64,000 nt of DNA. Origin: Actinobacillus suis ATCC 33415. Lineage in GTDB: Bacteria; Pseudomonadota; Gammaproteobacteria; Enterobacterales; Pasteurellaceae. Both the position numbers and the translations under genes were made by a program. The stretch covers positions 1,426,001-1,490,000 of the forward strand of contig NZ_CP009159.1 of assembly GCF_000739435.1 (NCBI RefSeq), in the 5' to 3' direction. Positions within the stretch are counted from its first letter, which is position 1. Every line of letters starts with the position of its first letter. The notes below the pieces were generated by a model, which saw nothing but the letters and a program-made list of their open reading frames with translations, had not been told where the DNA came from and searched no databases. Shown in pieces: positions 21,290-30,152 of the stretch.

Positions 21290-22038
21290 ATGCCCTCGCT
21301 TGGCTTGAGAGCCAACAACAAGCGGTCATTTTTCGCAAAAATTTAGCCGGTTTGACCGCTTGTAGCCAACAGATTCAGCTCGCTTCCGGCGAGCGATTTG
21401 TTTTACGCCAACAAAATGAGCGAGCAACAGCTTTCGGGATTAATTACGCTCAAGAAGCACAAATTTTACACTATTTAACTCGCTTACCCTTTACGCCAAA
21501 GGTCTATTACCACAATGAAAATTCCAGTTTATTGACTTGGATAGAGGGTAATACACCTAGCCGTTTTAGTTCGTCATTATTAGATAAATTGGCATCACAA
21601 CTTGCCGAACTACATCTTTTTCCTATTGATGAATCACTACCAAAGCTCGATCTTTCTGAACGCTGTCAATTTTTATGGCAGAAACTCTCTGTTCAACAAC
21701 AAGCACTATTGAGATTTCATCCCCCATTTCAAACGATTCAGCCTTTTACACAAGCAATCTGCCATCATGATCTGCATTTAGGTAATTTTCTTGAAAAAAA
21801 TGACCGCTTGTATCTGATTGATTGGGAATATAGTGCCGTGTCGGATCCAGCATTAGAGATTTCGATGCTTTTTAGTGCGAATGCTCAGATACTCAACGAG
21901 CAACAACAAGCTGAGTTTCTTCGCTTGTATCTGCAAGCAACAAAATTTGATGAGAAAGGTTTTAAACAAAAAATGGCAGAATATCATTCTGCCATTAATC
22001 AGTTAAATCAATTATGGTTTGCGATTCTCGAACCATAA
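21286..22038 (+). CDS. Thiamine kinase-like APH-fold phosphotransferase
   Basis: This 250-residue aminoglycoside phosphotransferase/choline kinase-fold protein has the catalytic loop ICHHDLHLGNFL (Brenner motif HxDxxxxN, about residue 158-169) and LIDWEYSAVSDPALE (metal-binding Asp, about 183). The hinT-ycfL context points to ThiK, which phosphorylates thiamine to thiamine phosphate for salvage. Similarity is family-level, so specificity is inferred from synteny. It overlaps ycfL by four bases. The region encoding residues 11-26 contains an inverted pair of uptake signals (21318-21363), giving hydrophobic, family-atypical residues there. Confidence 0.75.
   Translation: MNALAWLESQQQAVIFRKNLAGLTACSQQIQLASGERFVLRQQNERATAFGINYAQEAQILHYLTRLPFTPKVYYHNENSSLLTWIEGNTPSRFSSSLLDKLASQLAELHLFPIDESLPKLDLSERCQFLWQKLSVQQQALLRFHPPFQTIQPFTQAICHHDLHLGNFLEKNDRLYLIDWEYSAVSDPALEISMLFSANAQILNEQQQAEFLRLYLQATKFDEKGFKQKMAEYHSAINQLNQLWFAILEP
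21318..21363. repeat. Inverted uptake-signal pair inside coding sequence
   Basis: ACAAGCGGTC at 21318-21327 and GACCGCTTGT at 21354-21363 flank a CGCAAAAATTT spacer. This is a terminator-like hairpin within the thiK-like gene, read through as codons in frame. Confidence 0.75.
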
Positions 22039-22041
22039 AAA

Positions 22042-22671
22042 CTATTTTAAGAATGGATTGTGCAGTTTCTCACGTCCAATTGTGGTATGAGGGCCGTGTC
22101 CAGCAACGACAATAAAATCATCATCCAAATCAAACATTTTGGTACGAATCGTATTGAGTAACACGTCTAAATTGCCCATATAAAGGTCAGTACGTCCAAT
22201 ACTGTCTTTAAATAACACATCACCACTAAAAGCGATTTTATTTTCAAAATCAAAAAAACCGATATGTCCCGGTGCATGCCCTGGCAAATGACGAACGCTA
22301 AAACGTAACGAACCTACTTCAACTACATCATTTTCATTTAACCAATAATCCGGTAAAAATGCTTTAACCGGCGGAAGACCAAACATTTCACACATTTGAG
22401 GCAACTGCTCAAATAGCGGCTTATCATCAATATGAGAACCATATACTTCCACACCAAAATGATCTCTGACTTTTTCAACCGCCATAATATGATCTAAATG
22501 ACCATGGGTGAGTAATAACTTTCGTACTTTTAGATTTTGTGATTCAACAAACTGAATGATTTTATCTGCACTATCGCCAGCATCAATAATAGCGGCATTT
22601 TTATTATCATCCCAAATAATACTGCAGTTTTGCTGAAAGGCACTTACCGGGATAATTTGTAAATTAAACAT
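22042..22671 (-). CDS. ycbL: Metallo-beta-lactamase fold hydrolase YcbL (glyoxalase II-like)
   Basis: This 209-residue metal-dependent hydrolase has THGHLDH (metal ligands, about residue 61-67), LPGHAPGH and SGDVLF, then VAGHGPHTT. It aligns with E. coli YcbL, including the C-terminal LHNPFL. YcbL-type enzymes show glyoxalase II activity on S-lactoylglutathione. An in-frame ATG at 22701 would add ten residues running through an uptake signal and overlapping mepK; the ATG at 22671 (MFNLQIIPVSAFQQNCS) fits the family. It follows mepK, as ycbL follows ycbK in enterics. Confidence 0.93.
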   Translation of the reverse strand: MFNLQIIPVSAFQQNCSIIWDDNKNAAIIDAGDSADKIIQFVESQNLKVRKLLLTHGHLDHIMAVEKVRDHFGVEVYGSHIDDKPLFEQLPQMCEMFGLPPVKAFLPDYWLNENDVVEVGSLRFSVRHLPGHAPGHIGFFDFENKIAFSGDVLFKDSIGRTDLYMGNLDVLLNTIRTKMFDLDDDFIVVAGHGPHTTIGREKLHNPFLK

Positions 22672-22688
22672 AAAATTCGACCGCTTAC

Positions 22689-23243
22689 TTAACCACGCCA
22701 CGTACGAACAGGACCGGTATCTACATGAACAAAATTACTGCGAGGATAATAACCTACACCACCATTATGCAAACTTTCTGCTGCTGCTCTTACTTTAGCG
22801 AGCGGAACACCTGATACTCGAAAATCCACCGCTTGGCCACGAATATGGTAGCTATTACTTGCCACACCACGTTGTGTTCGATGCATTCTTGCGTTTGTTT
22901 TCGCCGAACGATAGCCACTTAATACTTGAATTTCTGCGTTACGGAAACCTAAACGTTGCTGAATTTGATTTAATTTCACGAATAACATTGGGTCAATGCG
23001 TTTAATTTGGTTTGTGTGTCGGTCACGCATTAAGTGATTTAATTGATGTAAATCCGCTACAGACAAATGCCCACCATGAAATTTGGCAGCATAAGTATCA
23101 CCGGTATTAATATTTCGGAAGCGTAACGCTAACGGAGCAGGTGTCGAAAGTGCTGCCATCACTTTACCTGGCAATAAACTTGCCCCTAAAACAAGACCAC
23201 CGAGTGACAACCACTTACGGCGTTGAACATTAGTTTGATTCAT
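22689..23243 (-). CDS. mepK: Murein DD-endopeptidase MepK (YcbK)
   Basis: This 184-residue peptidase_M15-like (DUF882) enzyme cleaves peptidoglycan crosslinks in the periplasm. A twin-arginine signal (VQRRKWLSLGG) opens the protein. Zinc ligands are visible in SYHIRGQAVDF (His, Asp) and SNFVHVDTG (His). The frame extends upstream to 23336, but the ATG at 23243 has GAGGAC as ribosome-binding site and gives the E. coli YcbK-like start (DANRRKLLALGG there), so I use it. It lies between ldtD and ycbL on the same strand in conserved enteric order. Its partner LdtD makes 3-3 crosslinks and MepK can cut them. Confidence 0.93.
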   Translation of the reverse strand: MNQTNVQRRKWLSLGGLVLGASLLPGKVMAALSTPAPLALRFRNINTGDTYAAKFHGGHLSVADLHQLNHLMRDRHTNQIKRIDPMLFVKLNQIQQRLGFRNAEIQVLSGYRSAKTNARMHRTQRGVASNSYHIRGQAVDFRVSGVPLAKVRAAAESLHNGGVGYYPRSNFVHVDTGPVRTWRG

Positions 23244-23367
23244 TGAACTGTCCTCATTATCACAAGTAATGATTGATAGTAGATTACTCCATTCGAATAA
23301 TTTACTATCAGCCATAAATAAAGGCTTATTATTCATAAGCCCTTTTGGCTCACTCTAAAAAATAAAG

Positions 23368-23396
23368 TTCCGAGAAGCAAGCCTTACTTCTCGGAA
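23368..23396 (-). terminator. Terminator after ldtD
   Basis: A 10-bp perfect stem, TTCCGAGAAG (23368-23377) with CTTCTCGGAA (23387-23396). On the minus strand it is followed by TTTATTTTTT. It lies 18 bases past the ldtD stop, separating it from mepK. Confidence 0.85.
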
Positions 23397-23407
23397 ATTT
23401 TTATATT

Positions 23408-23423
23408 TGTGAATTAGATCACA
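23408..23423. promoter_or_regulatory. Perfect CRP consensus overlapping the ldtD stop codon
   Basis: TGTGA-ATTAGA-TCACA is an exact match to the CRP half-sites. It spans the ldtD stop codon and lies about 170 bases upstream of mepK on the minus strand, with the ldtD terminator in between. Confidence 0.6.
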
Positions 23424-25006
23424 CTTTTAACTTTGCTCCAATTCACCGCATTCTTCGGAATAGAGGTATCAAATTTATAGATATCAGGTAATGTATATAC
23501 CTTACCGTTCTCTACCCATGCCGTAACATAGTATAAATAGACCGGATTATCCGAACGAATATTCGCAGAGGTGGTTTTCTGGCTTGCTAATACTTTTTGT
23601 TTTCTGTCCATACTCCAACCAGCTTCTTTCAATAAGATGCTTGCAAGATCATCAGAACGTTCAACACGCACACAACCAGAACTTAATGCTCGATCCGTTT
23701 TGCCAAATAAACCACGATTCGGGGTATCGTGTAGATAAATCGCATCCGAACTTGGCATATTAAATTTAAAACGGCCTAATGCACTATCATCCCCTGCTTT
23801 TTGGCGAATACGGTAAGGAATATTCTTACTATTCACATATTGCGACCAATTCACGCTGCGAGGATTAATTTTATTACCTTTTCCGTCAAAAATTTCATAG
23901 CCGGCAGAATCCGCAAATCCCGGATTTCTCGCTAGCTTCGGAATAATATCTTTAGTCAAAATTGTCGGTGGAATATTCCAAGGCGGATTAACCACAACAT
24001 TGCTTAGCTTGCTATACATCACCGGTGTACGGCGGTCATCACGACCAACAATCACCTTAGATTGTAGCGCTAACTGACCATCACGGAAGTAAAATAGTTG
24101 GTAACTTGGAATATTTACGAAGATACCGTTATTAAAACTTGGGATAATACGTAAACGCTGTGCATTTAAAGCGAGTTTATAAAACGTATCATTACCTGTT
24201 GTTGCTGTCGCTTCAGGTGTTTTTGCTTTCTTGGCTTTAGTTGCCTTTTTCACATTACCTGATGCTGACATCGATAATACACGTTGTGCAGTTTCTTGAT
24301 AAATGTGGTTTCGAGGCACTAAATTAGCAATAAATTGACCTGAACGCCCTTCTTGAACAGCATTGACCCATTGATTAACCAGCTCAGCACTCGGTGCTTT
24401 CGGCGTGTAACTGCCTAGGTTATATAGCCACTGGTTCGCATTTTTAAAAACGTTTTTGTTATAGTACAGATAATCTAAAAAACTATCCGTTAATAACATA
24501 TCTCGAGCCGGACCTTCCGGTTGATTTAGTATCTGTTGTAACGCTCTTGCTGATTTAGCTGATACACCGCTTACAGCCAACAAAGCATATTCTTTGATAA
24601 ATTGCTTTTCTGCCGCTTTATCATTCCACATATTCGCAAAAGCATTATCTAAATAAACTTTAGCCGTTGTTTTACTTAACAGTAATGTATTAGCTCCTAC
24701 TGTTTGCTGTACTTTTGCTTCTGCTTCCGCTAGCTTTCTAGCTTCTTCTTGGCGAATTTGTTCTTGCTCAAATACATAATCCGCACGTTTTGCTAATTCT
24801 GCAGCACGAGCCTGCTGAGCCGCAAAACTTAATTGAGGTAAAATCGCATCTTGCGCAATAGGCGCTGCAGCAACATTTGATTGCCCTACCGAGACAACCG
24901 TGGCTGATTGCTCAGACACACCTGTTGCAACCGGAGCAGTTTCCGCCATAGCCATGCTAGAAAGCATTAACGCCGGCAACAATTTAAAGGTTTGCACCTT
25001 ATTCAT
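23414..25006 (-). CDS. ldtD: L,D-transpeptidase YcbB/LdtD
   Basis: This 530-residue periplasmic enzyme forms meso-DAP-meso-DAP (3-3) peptidoglycan crosslinks. The N-terminus is a signal peptide (cleavage near ALMLSSMAMA), followed by an Ala/Gln/Glu-rich coiled stretch (residues 60-95) not typical of E. coli LdtD. A helical scaffold with a putative peptidoglycan-binding part comes next, then the YkuD catalytic domain. The catalytic His and Cys lie in YLHDTPNRGLFG and LSSGCVRVE (about residue 429-449). A Lys-rich insert (KKATKAKKAKTPEA, about 252-265) is present. The gene order ldtD-mepK-ycbL equals ycbB-ycbK-ycbL of enterics. Confidence 0.92.
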   Translation of the reverse strand: MNKVQTFKLLPALMLSSMAMAETAPVATGVSEQSATVVSVGQSNVAAAPIAQDAILPQLSFAAQQARAAELAKRADYVFEQEQIRQEEARKLAEAEAKVQQTVGANTLLLSKTTAKVYLDNAFANMWNDKAAEKQFIKEYALLAVSGVSAKSARALQQILNQPEGPARDMLLTDSFLDYLYYNKNVFKNANQWLYNLGSYTPKAPSAELVNQWVNAVQEGRSGQFIANLVPRNHIYQETAQRVLSMSASGNVKKATKAKKAKTPEATATTGNDTFYKLALNAQRLRIIPSFNNGIFVNIPSYQLFYFRDGQLALQSKVIVGRDDRRTPVMYSKLSNVVVNPPWNIPPTILTKDIIPKLARNPGFADSAGYEIFDGKGNKINPRSVNWSQYVNSKNIPYRIRQKAGDDSALGRFKFNMPSSDAIYLHDTPNRGLFGKTDRALSSGCVRVERSDDLASILLKEAGWSMDRKQKVLASQKTTSANIRSDNPVYLYYVTAWVENGKVYTLPDIYKFDTSIPKNAVNWSKVKSVI

Positions 25007-25101
25007 ACTAAATCCTTAGAACCGAGATTGTAAAAATTCATAAAAAGCAGACCGCTTAACTCTCGTTAAGCGGCAGTTGATTTAATATATTATAATCGAT
25101 T

Positions 25102-27114
25102 TTATGACTTCTTATCAATTTCTAGCCAATCGACCATCATTTTCTCAGCTTCTTTCAAGAAGAAATCCGGCGCTTCGTAATCTTTAGGTAACGCATCAAG
25201 ATCTTTTAACGGCTTTTTACCTTCTCGTGCAAAACGAGCATTTAGATCTTTTAAGCGTTTCGCTTCATCCGATTTATTTTCTTTTTGACGTTCCGCTAAG
25301 TTAAGAGATGTAAATTTACGTGCATCTCTTTCTTTACGAATAGCAATGTCCTCATTCAAAGTAACGAATTCAGGATCCTTCGCAATACGTGCTTCATGCT
25401 TAGCGGTTAAAGTAGAAACCGCATCGCGTGCATGCCCTGCCGCCTGATAAGTTGCTGCAGGAATCTTATCCCATGGTAATGCGTTATCTTCAAAGCTTTC
25501 ACCAGTTTTTTCCGCATTAATCACTTCTGGGAATTTGATATCTGCTTCAACACCTTTTAGCTGGGTGCTTCCACCATCAATACGATAGAATTTCTGAATC
25601 GTATATTGAATAAAGCCTAGCGGTTCTTGATCTAAGTCGTACACGAAGTTTAACGAACGACTTTGTTGAACCGTTCCTTTACCAAAGGTTTGTTGTCCGA
25701 CAATAATTGCACGATTGTAATCTTGCATTGCCGCCGCAAAAATCTCAGATGCTGAAGCACTATGACGGTTAATCATTACCATAATTTTACCGTCATAAAG
25801 CGATTTATCCGCTTCCGGATCTTCATGGACTTTGATTCGGTTGAAAGCATCACGAACTTGAACAACTGGACCATCTTTAATGAATAATCCTGTCAACTCC
25901 ACTACTTCCGTTAATGAACCACCACCATTTTCACGTAAATCGATAATCAAACCGTCAGCTTTTTTGGTTTTCATATCATCTAATAATTTACGTACATCAT
26001 TGGTTAATCCAATATAGAATGTCGAAATTTTGATAACCGCAATGTTTTTACCTGCAATTTTCTCAACAGTTAACTTCGCTGCACTATCTTCTAGACGCAC
26101 TTTATCACGAGTTAAAGTAATAATTTTCGTTTTCCCGCCTTTTTCCGGCTCAATTTCTAAACGAACCTTACTGCCTTTTTTACCTTTAATTTTGTCAACA
26201 ACGTCATCTAAACGCCAGCCGATAACATCTTCAATCTCGCCTTTTTCCTGCCCCACGCCGACAATTTTGTCTCCTACGGCAATCTTCTTGCTGCGAGCTG
26301 CCGGTGCTCCCGGCACTAGCGATTTAATTGAAGTAACATCATCTTCCATTGCAAGTGTCGCACCGATACCTTCTAACGAAAGATTCATGCTTTCTTGGAA
26401 TGCTTTCGCTGCACGAGGTGATAAATAACTGGTATGCGGATCAATTTCACGCGCAAATGCATTTAAATACGTTTGTAAAATATCATCTGCTTTTACTTGC
26501 GTAAGACGTTTAATCGCTAAGTTATAACGTTTAGTTAAAGTCTTTTTAATTTCCGGCCATTTTTTATCTTTAAGATACAAACTGATAATATCGTTCTTAA
26601 CACGCTGCTCCCATAATTTATTCGCGTCTTCCGTAGTAGTTGGGAAAGGTGCTTTATCACGCTCATTTTCAATTTGATCAGCGGCTTTTAAATCCGGCTC
26701 TTTGTCTAAAAGTGAAAGGGCATATTTATAGCGCTCATAGCGACGCTTTGTCATAAGATCATAGATTTCAAATGCCGAATCCAATTTACCTTCATACAAT
26801 TCTTCATCGAGCTTTGTTGCGTATTTGGCACGCATTGCATCGATTTCCGATTGTAAAAAAGTATTGTGCGAGCCATCTAACCAATCGATATAACGATTAA
26901 AAATCTTGTTTGCAAACTCATCATCTAATTTAAATTTATGATAATGAGACTGAGTTAAACGTGCGGTAACTCGTTTAGTAGAAAGACTATGTTGCTCTGT
27001 TGGTTTAGGGGTAACTAATGCACTTTCTTTAATCTGTGGTTCAACTGCAAAAGCAGTGCTAATCATGGAACCAAGACAAACTGCAATGAGTCGGCTAAGT
27101 TTATTAATTTTCAT
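25102..27114 (-). CDS. prc: Tail-specific periplasmic protease Prc (Tsp)
   Basis: This 670-residue carboxy-terminal processing protease has a signal peptide (cleaved near ISTAFA) and a long helical N-terminal domain. A PDZ domain lies around residue 230-320 (LSLEGIGATLAMEDD onward). The catalytic Ser-Lys dyad follows in HSASASEIFAAAMQDY (Ser about 447) and FGKGTVQ (Lys about 472). It degrades proteins with nonpolar C-termini, processes FtsI and controls MepS in E. coli. Just downstream on the same strand lie two peptidoglycan enzymes, ldtD and mepK, which fits a cell-wall remodelling cluster. proQ is upstream, as in E. coli. Confidence 0.95.
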   Translation of the reverse strand: MKINKLSRLIAVCLGSMISTAFAVEPQIKESALVTPKPTEQHSLSTKRVTARLTQSHYHKFKLDDEFANKIFNRYIDWLDGSHNTFLQSEIDAMRAKYATKLDEELYEGKLDSAFEIYDLMTKRRYERYKYALSLLDKEPDLKAADQIENERDKAPFPTTTEDANKLWEQRVKNDIISLYLKDKKWPEIKKTLTKRYNLAIKRLTQVKADDILQTYLNAFAREIDPHTSYLSPRAAKAFQESMNLSLEGIGATLAMEDDVTSIKSLVPGAPAARSKKIAVGDKIVGVGQEKGEIEDVIGWRLDDVVDKIKGKKGSKVRLEIEPEKGGKTKIITLTRDKVRLEDSAAKLTVEKIAGKNIAVIKISTFYIGLTNDVRKLLDDMKTKKADGLIIDLRENGGGSLTEVVELTGLFIKDGPVVQVRDAFNRIKVHEDPEADKSLYDGKIMVMINRHSASASEIFAAAMQDYNRAIIVGQQTFGKGTVQQSRSLNFVYDLDQEPLGFIQYTIQKFYRIDGGSTQLKGVEADIKFPEVINAEKTGESFEDNALPWDKIPAATYQAAGHARDAVSTLTAKHEARIAKDPEFVTLNEDIAIRKERDARKFTSLNLAERQKENKSDEAKRLKDLNARFAREGKKPLKDLDALPKDYEAPDFFLKEAEKMMVDWLEIDKKS

Positions 27115-27208
27115 AAAAATCCTAATTCATTATGAGATATGCCCAAGTAAATGGGATAAGCGATGTTTGCAAATCTCATTGCTTATCCCGATTACTTAAA
27201 GACTAGAA

Positions 27209-27769
27209 TTATTTATTACCTTTACTAAATTTATTCGTTAATGCAGCAAGGCTTTCTGCTGTTGCTTTCGCAGAAACTTCTTTAGAAATACGTGGCGCTT
27301 TTTTTACACGCACATCCACACGTTTTTTCATTTTTTCTTCACGTGCTTTTTTCTTAAAGAACTCTTTGCGTTGTTCTTTACGTTGTTCTTTTCTTTGCTC
27401 AGCTTTACGAGCGGCGTATGCTTCTTTTGCAACCGCTAATGATTGTGCTGCATGTTCAGCTTGCGCTTCATCAACGATACCGGCATCTTCACCTTGTAAA
27501 CCGACACGTTGAGCATTCGCAGTACAAGCACCAAGATAACGCCAGCTCATCGTATAAGTACGTAATGCTTGACGTAATAATGTTTTACTGACCTTTTCAT
27601 CATCTACCAGAGCTTCGGCTAAATCTTGGAAAAGACCGACTTTTAATGGCTTAGCATCTCCTTCAATACTAAAACAAAGTGGGAATTTGTCCGCTAAATA
27701 TGCGATTACTTCTTTCACACTTGGGTTTGTTTTGTTGCCATTCTGTGTTTTTACTTGTTGTTCTGACAT
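27209..27769 (-). CDS. proQ: RNA chaperone ProQ (FinO domain, no C-terminal Tudor-like domain)
   Basis: This 186-residue RNA-binding protein binds structured sRNAs and mRNA 3' ends. The FinO domain covers about residues 15-120 (VKEVIAYLADKFPLCFSI, then LRQALRTYTMSWRYLGAC). A Lys/Arg-rich linker with three EQRK repeats (about 121-135) follows. E. coli ProQ (232 residues) ends in a Tudor-like domain; here the protein stops after a short basic tail, so that domain is absent. I see no frameshift that would recover it. It sits upstream of prc with 94 bases between, the conserved pairing. Confidence 0.93.
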   Translation of the reverse strand: MSEQQVKTQNGNKTNPSVKEVIAYLADKFPLCFSIEGDAKPLKVGLFQDLAEALVDDEKVSKTLLRQALRTYTMSWRYLGACTANAQRVGLQGEDAGIVDEAQAEHAAQSLAVAKEAYAARKAEQRKEQRKEQRKEFFKKKAREEKMKKRVDVRVKKAPRISKEVSAKATAESLAALTNKFSKGNK

Positions 27770-28133
27770 AATGTTTTCTCTGTTAAAATTTAAGTCTAGA
27801 TAAATGTTTAGCTTAATTATGAAGCCTCAACTCGTTACTATATTTTATTTAGGGAGGCTAGTCTATATAAAATCAAAATCTTTCCACCACGAGTTTATGT
27901 TAGACAAGAATATTCCTTCAGGTTTCGTAAATAATTTAAAAAAACATTTGCTTTAATGATTAATTGGTGTTCTAATCGACTTGCTCTCGTAGCGTTATTA
28001 GTTCGATTCTTTCTATGTTGTTTTCCTTTCTATAAATCATTTCGATTTTCCGAGAGTTCTTCACCGATAAATCTCTAATCTCCAAATAAACGTGTAGCAA
28101 TTCTTTTTATTAAATTTCTATAAGGAAAATCCT
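27770..28133 (+). other. Intergenic region proQ/csp with long cold-shock 5' leader
   Basis: 364 bases between divergent proQ and csp, AT-rich. The 150-200 bases before the csp ATG contain no open frame and would be a long untranslated leader, as is known for cspA-type mRNAs whose structure senses temperature. A TAAGGAAAA ribosome-binding site precedes the ATG. I could not assign a promoter with confidence. Confidence 0.4.
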
Positions 28134-28343
28134 ATGTCTAAAGCAACAGGTATCGTTAAATGGTTCAATTCAACTAAAGGTTTCGGTTTCATTACTCCGG
28201 ATCAAGGCGGTAAAGATATTTTCGTTCACTTCTCTGGTATCGTTGGTTCAAACTTCCGTACCTTAGAAGAAGGTGCAAAAGTTGAATTTGAAGTACAAGA
28301 TTCTGATCGTGGCCCATCAGCGGTAAACGTGAAAGCACTTTAA
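28134..28343 (+). CDS. Cold-shock protein (CspA/CspD family)
   Basis: This 69-residue single-domain nucleic-acid chaperone has both RNA-binding motifs: KGFGFI (RNP1, about residue 15-20) and DIFVHFSG (RNP2, about 28-35). It binds single-stranded RNA/DNA and melts structure during cold shock or stationary phase. Sequence near the C-terminus ([17 protein letters not shown]) resembles CspD-type proteins, but family members are too alike to name one. It has a long upstream leader and its own terminator. Confidence 0.92.
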   Translation: MSKATGIVKWFNSTKGFGFITPDQGGKDIFVHFSGIVGSNFRTLEEGAKVEFEVQDSDRGPSAVNVKAL

Positions 28344-28367
28344 TCTTAAGATGCTTATTAAAATTTT

Positions 28368-28393
28368 AAAGCCAGCACTTGCTGGCTTTTTTC
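28368..28393. terminator. Bidirectional terminator between csp and bioB
   Basis: AAAGCCAGC (28368-28376), ACTT loop, GCTGGCTTT (28381-28389) and a T tail. It lies between convergent genes and ends at the bioB stop. Confidence 0.9.
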
Positions 28394-29404
28394 TTATACC
28401 TCACTAGGTTCATACGACAACGGATACAAATCCAATTTATCCATTAACAAGCGGTCAGAATCTTCTTCCGGATTGCAAGTCGTTAACAACTTCTCACCAT
28501 AGAAAATCGAATTGGCGCCCGCCATAAAACACAATGTTTGCATCGCTTCCGGCATGGCTGTTCTACCTGCAGATAATCGTACATAGCTTTTCGGCATAGT
28601 AATACGAGCAACCGCAATTGTTCTAACAAATTCAGTCCAATCCAGATCTTCGGCATTTTCCAATGGTGTACCTTCAACTTTAATTAATTGATTAATTGGT
28701 ACACTTTCCGGTTGCGGATCGAGATTCGCTAAACTTGCGATAAGCCCAGCACGCTCCGGACGAGTCTCATTCATTCCGACAATTCCACCGCAACACACTT
28801 TTAATCCCGCATTACGCACTTTTCCAAGTGTATCCATCCGATCATCATGATTACGTGTATGCACAATTTTGCTATAACGCTCCGGATCGGTATCTAAATT
28901 GTGATTGTAATAATCTAATCCGGCTTGCTTCAAATCTTCCGCCATACCTTCTTCAAGTAAACCGAAAGTGCCGCAAGTTTCTAGGCCTAATGCCTTAACC
29001 GCACTAATAATATTGGACACAACTTTAATGTCTTTCGGCCTCGGTCCTCGCCAAGCTGCGCCCATACAAAAACGGCTTGCACCTCGTGCTTTCGCAATTT
29101 TTGCCTTCTCGACAATTTCTTCTATATCCATCATCACTTGCTTTTCAAGTCCGGTATCATAGCGAGCAGACTGAGGACAATATTCACATTCCTCCGGACA
29201 ACCGCCTGTTTTTATCGAAAGTAACGTAGATAATTGAATCGCTTGCGGATCAAAATTTTCTCTATGCACTTGTGCAGCCTTAAACACCAATTCCATAAAA
29301 GGCATAGCAAATAATTCTTCAACTTGGCATTTACGCCAATATTGCACCGTTGGATGTGGTGTTAATTCATTTTTTGCTTTAAGACGTAAATTATAAGTTG
29401 TCAT
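28394..29404 (-). CDS. bioB: Biotin synthase
   Basis: This 336-residue radical SAM enzyme inserts sulfur into dethiobiotin, the last step of biotin synthesis. The radical SAM cluster motif is present as CPEECEYC (about residue 54-61), with [11 protein letters not shown] before it. Cys ligands of the auxiliary 2Fe-2S cluster fall in [16 protein letters not shown] and KVCCGGIVG, with the conserved Arg in YVRLSAGR. Length and order match E. coli BioB. No other bio genes are adjacent. A lipoprotein gene lies upstream, separated by an uptake-signal hairpin. Confidence 0.97.
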   Translation of the reverse strand: MTTYNLRLKAKNELTPHPTVQYWRKCQVEELFAMPFMELVFKAAQVHRENFDPQAIQLSTLLSIKTGGCPEECEYCPQSARYDTGLEKQVMMDIEEIVEKAKIAKARGASRFCMGAAWRGPRPKDIKVVSNIISAVKALGLETCGTFGLLEEGMAEDLKQAGLDYYNHNLDTDPERYSKIVHTRNHDDRMDTLGKVRNAGLKVCCGGIVGMNETRPERAGLIASLANLDPQPESVPINQLIKVEGTPLENAEDLDWTEFVRTIAVARITMPKSYVRLSAGRTAMPEAMQTLCFMAGANSIFYGEKLLTTCNPEEDSDRLLMDKLDLYPLSYEPSEV

Positions 29405-29430
29405 AAGCTCCGTTCTCCTTCGTTATAAAA

Positions 29431-29485
29431 AAGCGGTCAATTTTCCTGTATTTTTTGCAAATTATTAGGAAAATGTGACCGCTTA
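29431..29485. terminator. Inverted uptake-signal pair between lipoprotein gene and bioB
   Basis: AAGCGGTCAATTTTCC at 29431 pairs with GGAAAATGTGACCGCTTA ending at 29485. It probably terminates the lipoprotein transcript before bioB. Confidence 0.65.
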
Positions 29486-29502
29486 CGTAAGCCATAATCT
29501 CG

Positions 29503-30066
29503 TTATTTAACCACTTTCTTGGTTTTTACTGATTTTTTCGCTTTAGCTTCTGCTTTATTTTCATCTTCTGCCATTGTTTTTACACAAAGATGAAGAATTT
29601 GCTCAACGCCATTTTGAATATATTCATCACTGCGAACGCTATTTTTTTGAATATCCATCATTGCATCATGAATACCTTGGCTCATGCTTGGCGTTTGAAC
29701 CAAATTCCAACATTCCGGATCTAAATGGTTAAAATTACCTTGTAAATCAGCAGCATATAATACACCACTATAATAAGCATAGATATTGTGATCCATCATT
29801 CGATTTAAAATCATTGCTCGAATTTGTTCAACCGGCATTTTTACTTTTTTGCTGTACCAGTCATTAACCCCATTCATAAATGAATCAATATCGTAACTTT
29901 CATTTACTCGATCAGCGTAAGTTTGTGCAGTCGCACCATAAGCAATCGCATAAGATTTCTGATCAATTTCAGAATCACTTAAACGTGTCCATCCGCTTTT
30001 TGTAGAACACGCAGCTAATACGGCTAAGGTTAAACCAACCAACATAGTTTTAATGATGTTTTTCAT
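29503..30066 (-). CDS. Predicted lipoprotein, function unknown
   Basis: This 187-residue protein has an N-terminal signal and lipobox (LAACSTKSG, Cys about residue 20). Predicted mature part is helical (YAIAYGATAQTYADRVNES and QIRAMILNRMMDHNIYAYYSG) and ends in a Lys-rich tail (KAKKSVKTKKVVK). Two further Cys residues (in DPECWNL and LHLCVKTM) could form a disulfide. I do not recognise the family; it looks like a Pasteurellaceae-type conserved lipoprotein. It is divergent from thyA and upstream of bioB, with a terminator between. Confidence 0.7.
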   Translation of the reverse strand: MKNIIKTMLVGLTLAVLAACSTKSGWTRLSDSEIDQKSYAIAYGATAQTYADRVNESYDIDSFMNGVNDWYSKKVKMPVEQIRAMILNRMMDHNIYAYYSGVLYAADLQGNFNHLDPECWNLVQTPSMSQGIHDAMMDIQKNSVRSDEYIQNGVEQILHLCVKTMAEDENKAEAKAKKSVKTKKVVK

Positions 30067-30152
30067 ATCGCACTCCTTATCGCTTTATAAAATTTATTAT
30101 CTATTTTAACGAATAAATGGCAAAATTACCTAAATTTTTTTAAGAGGTAATC

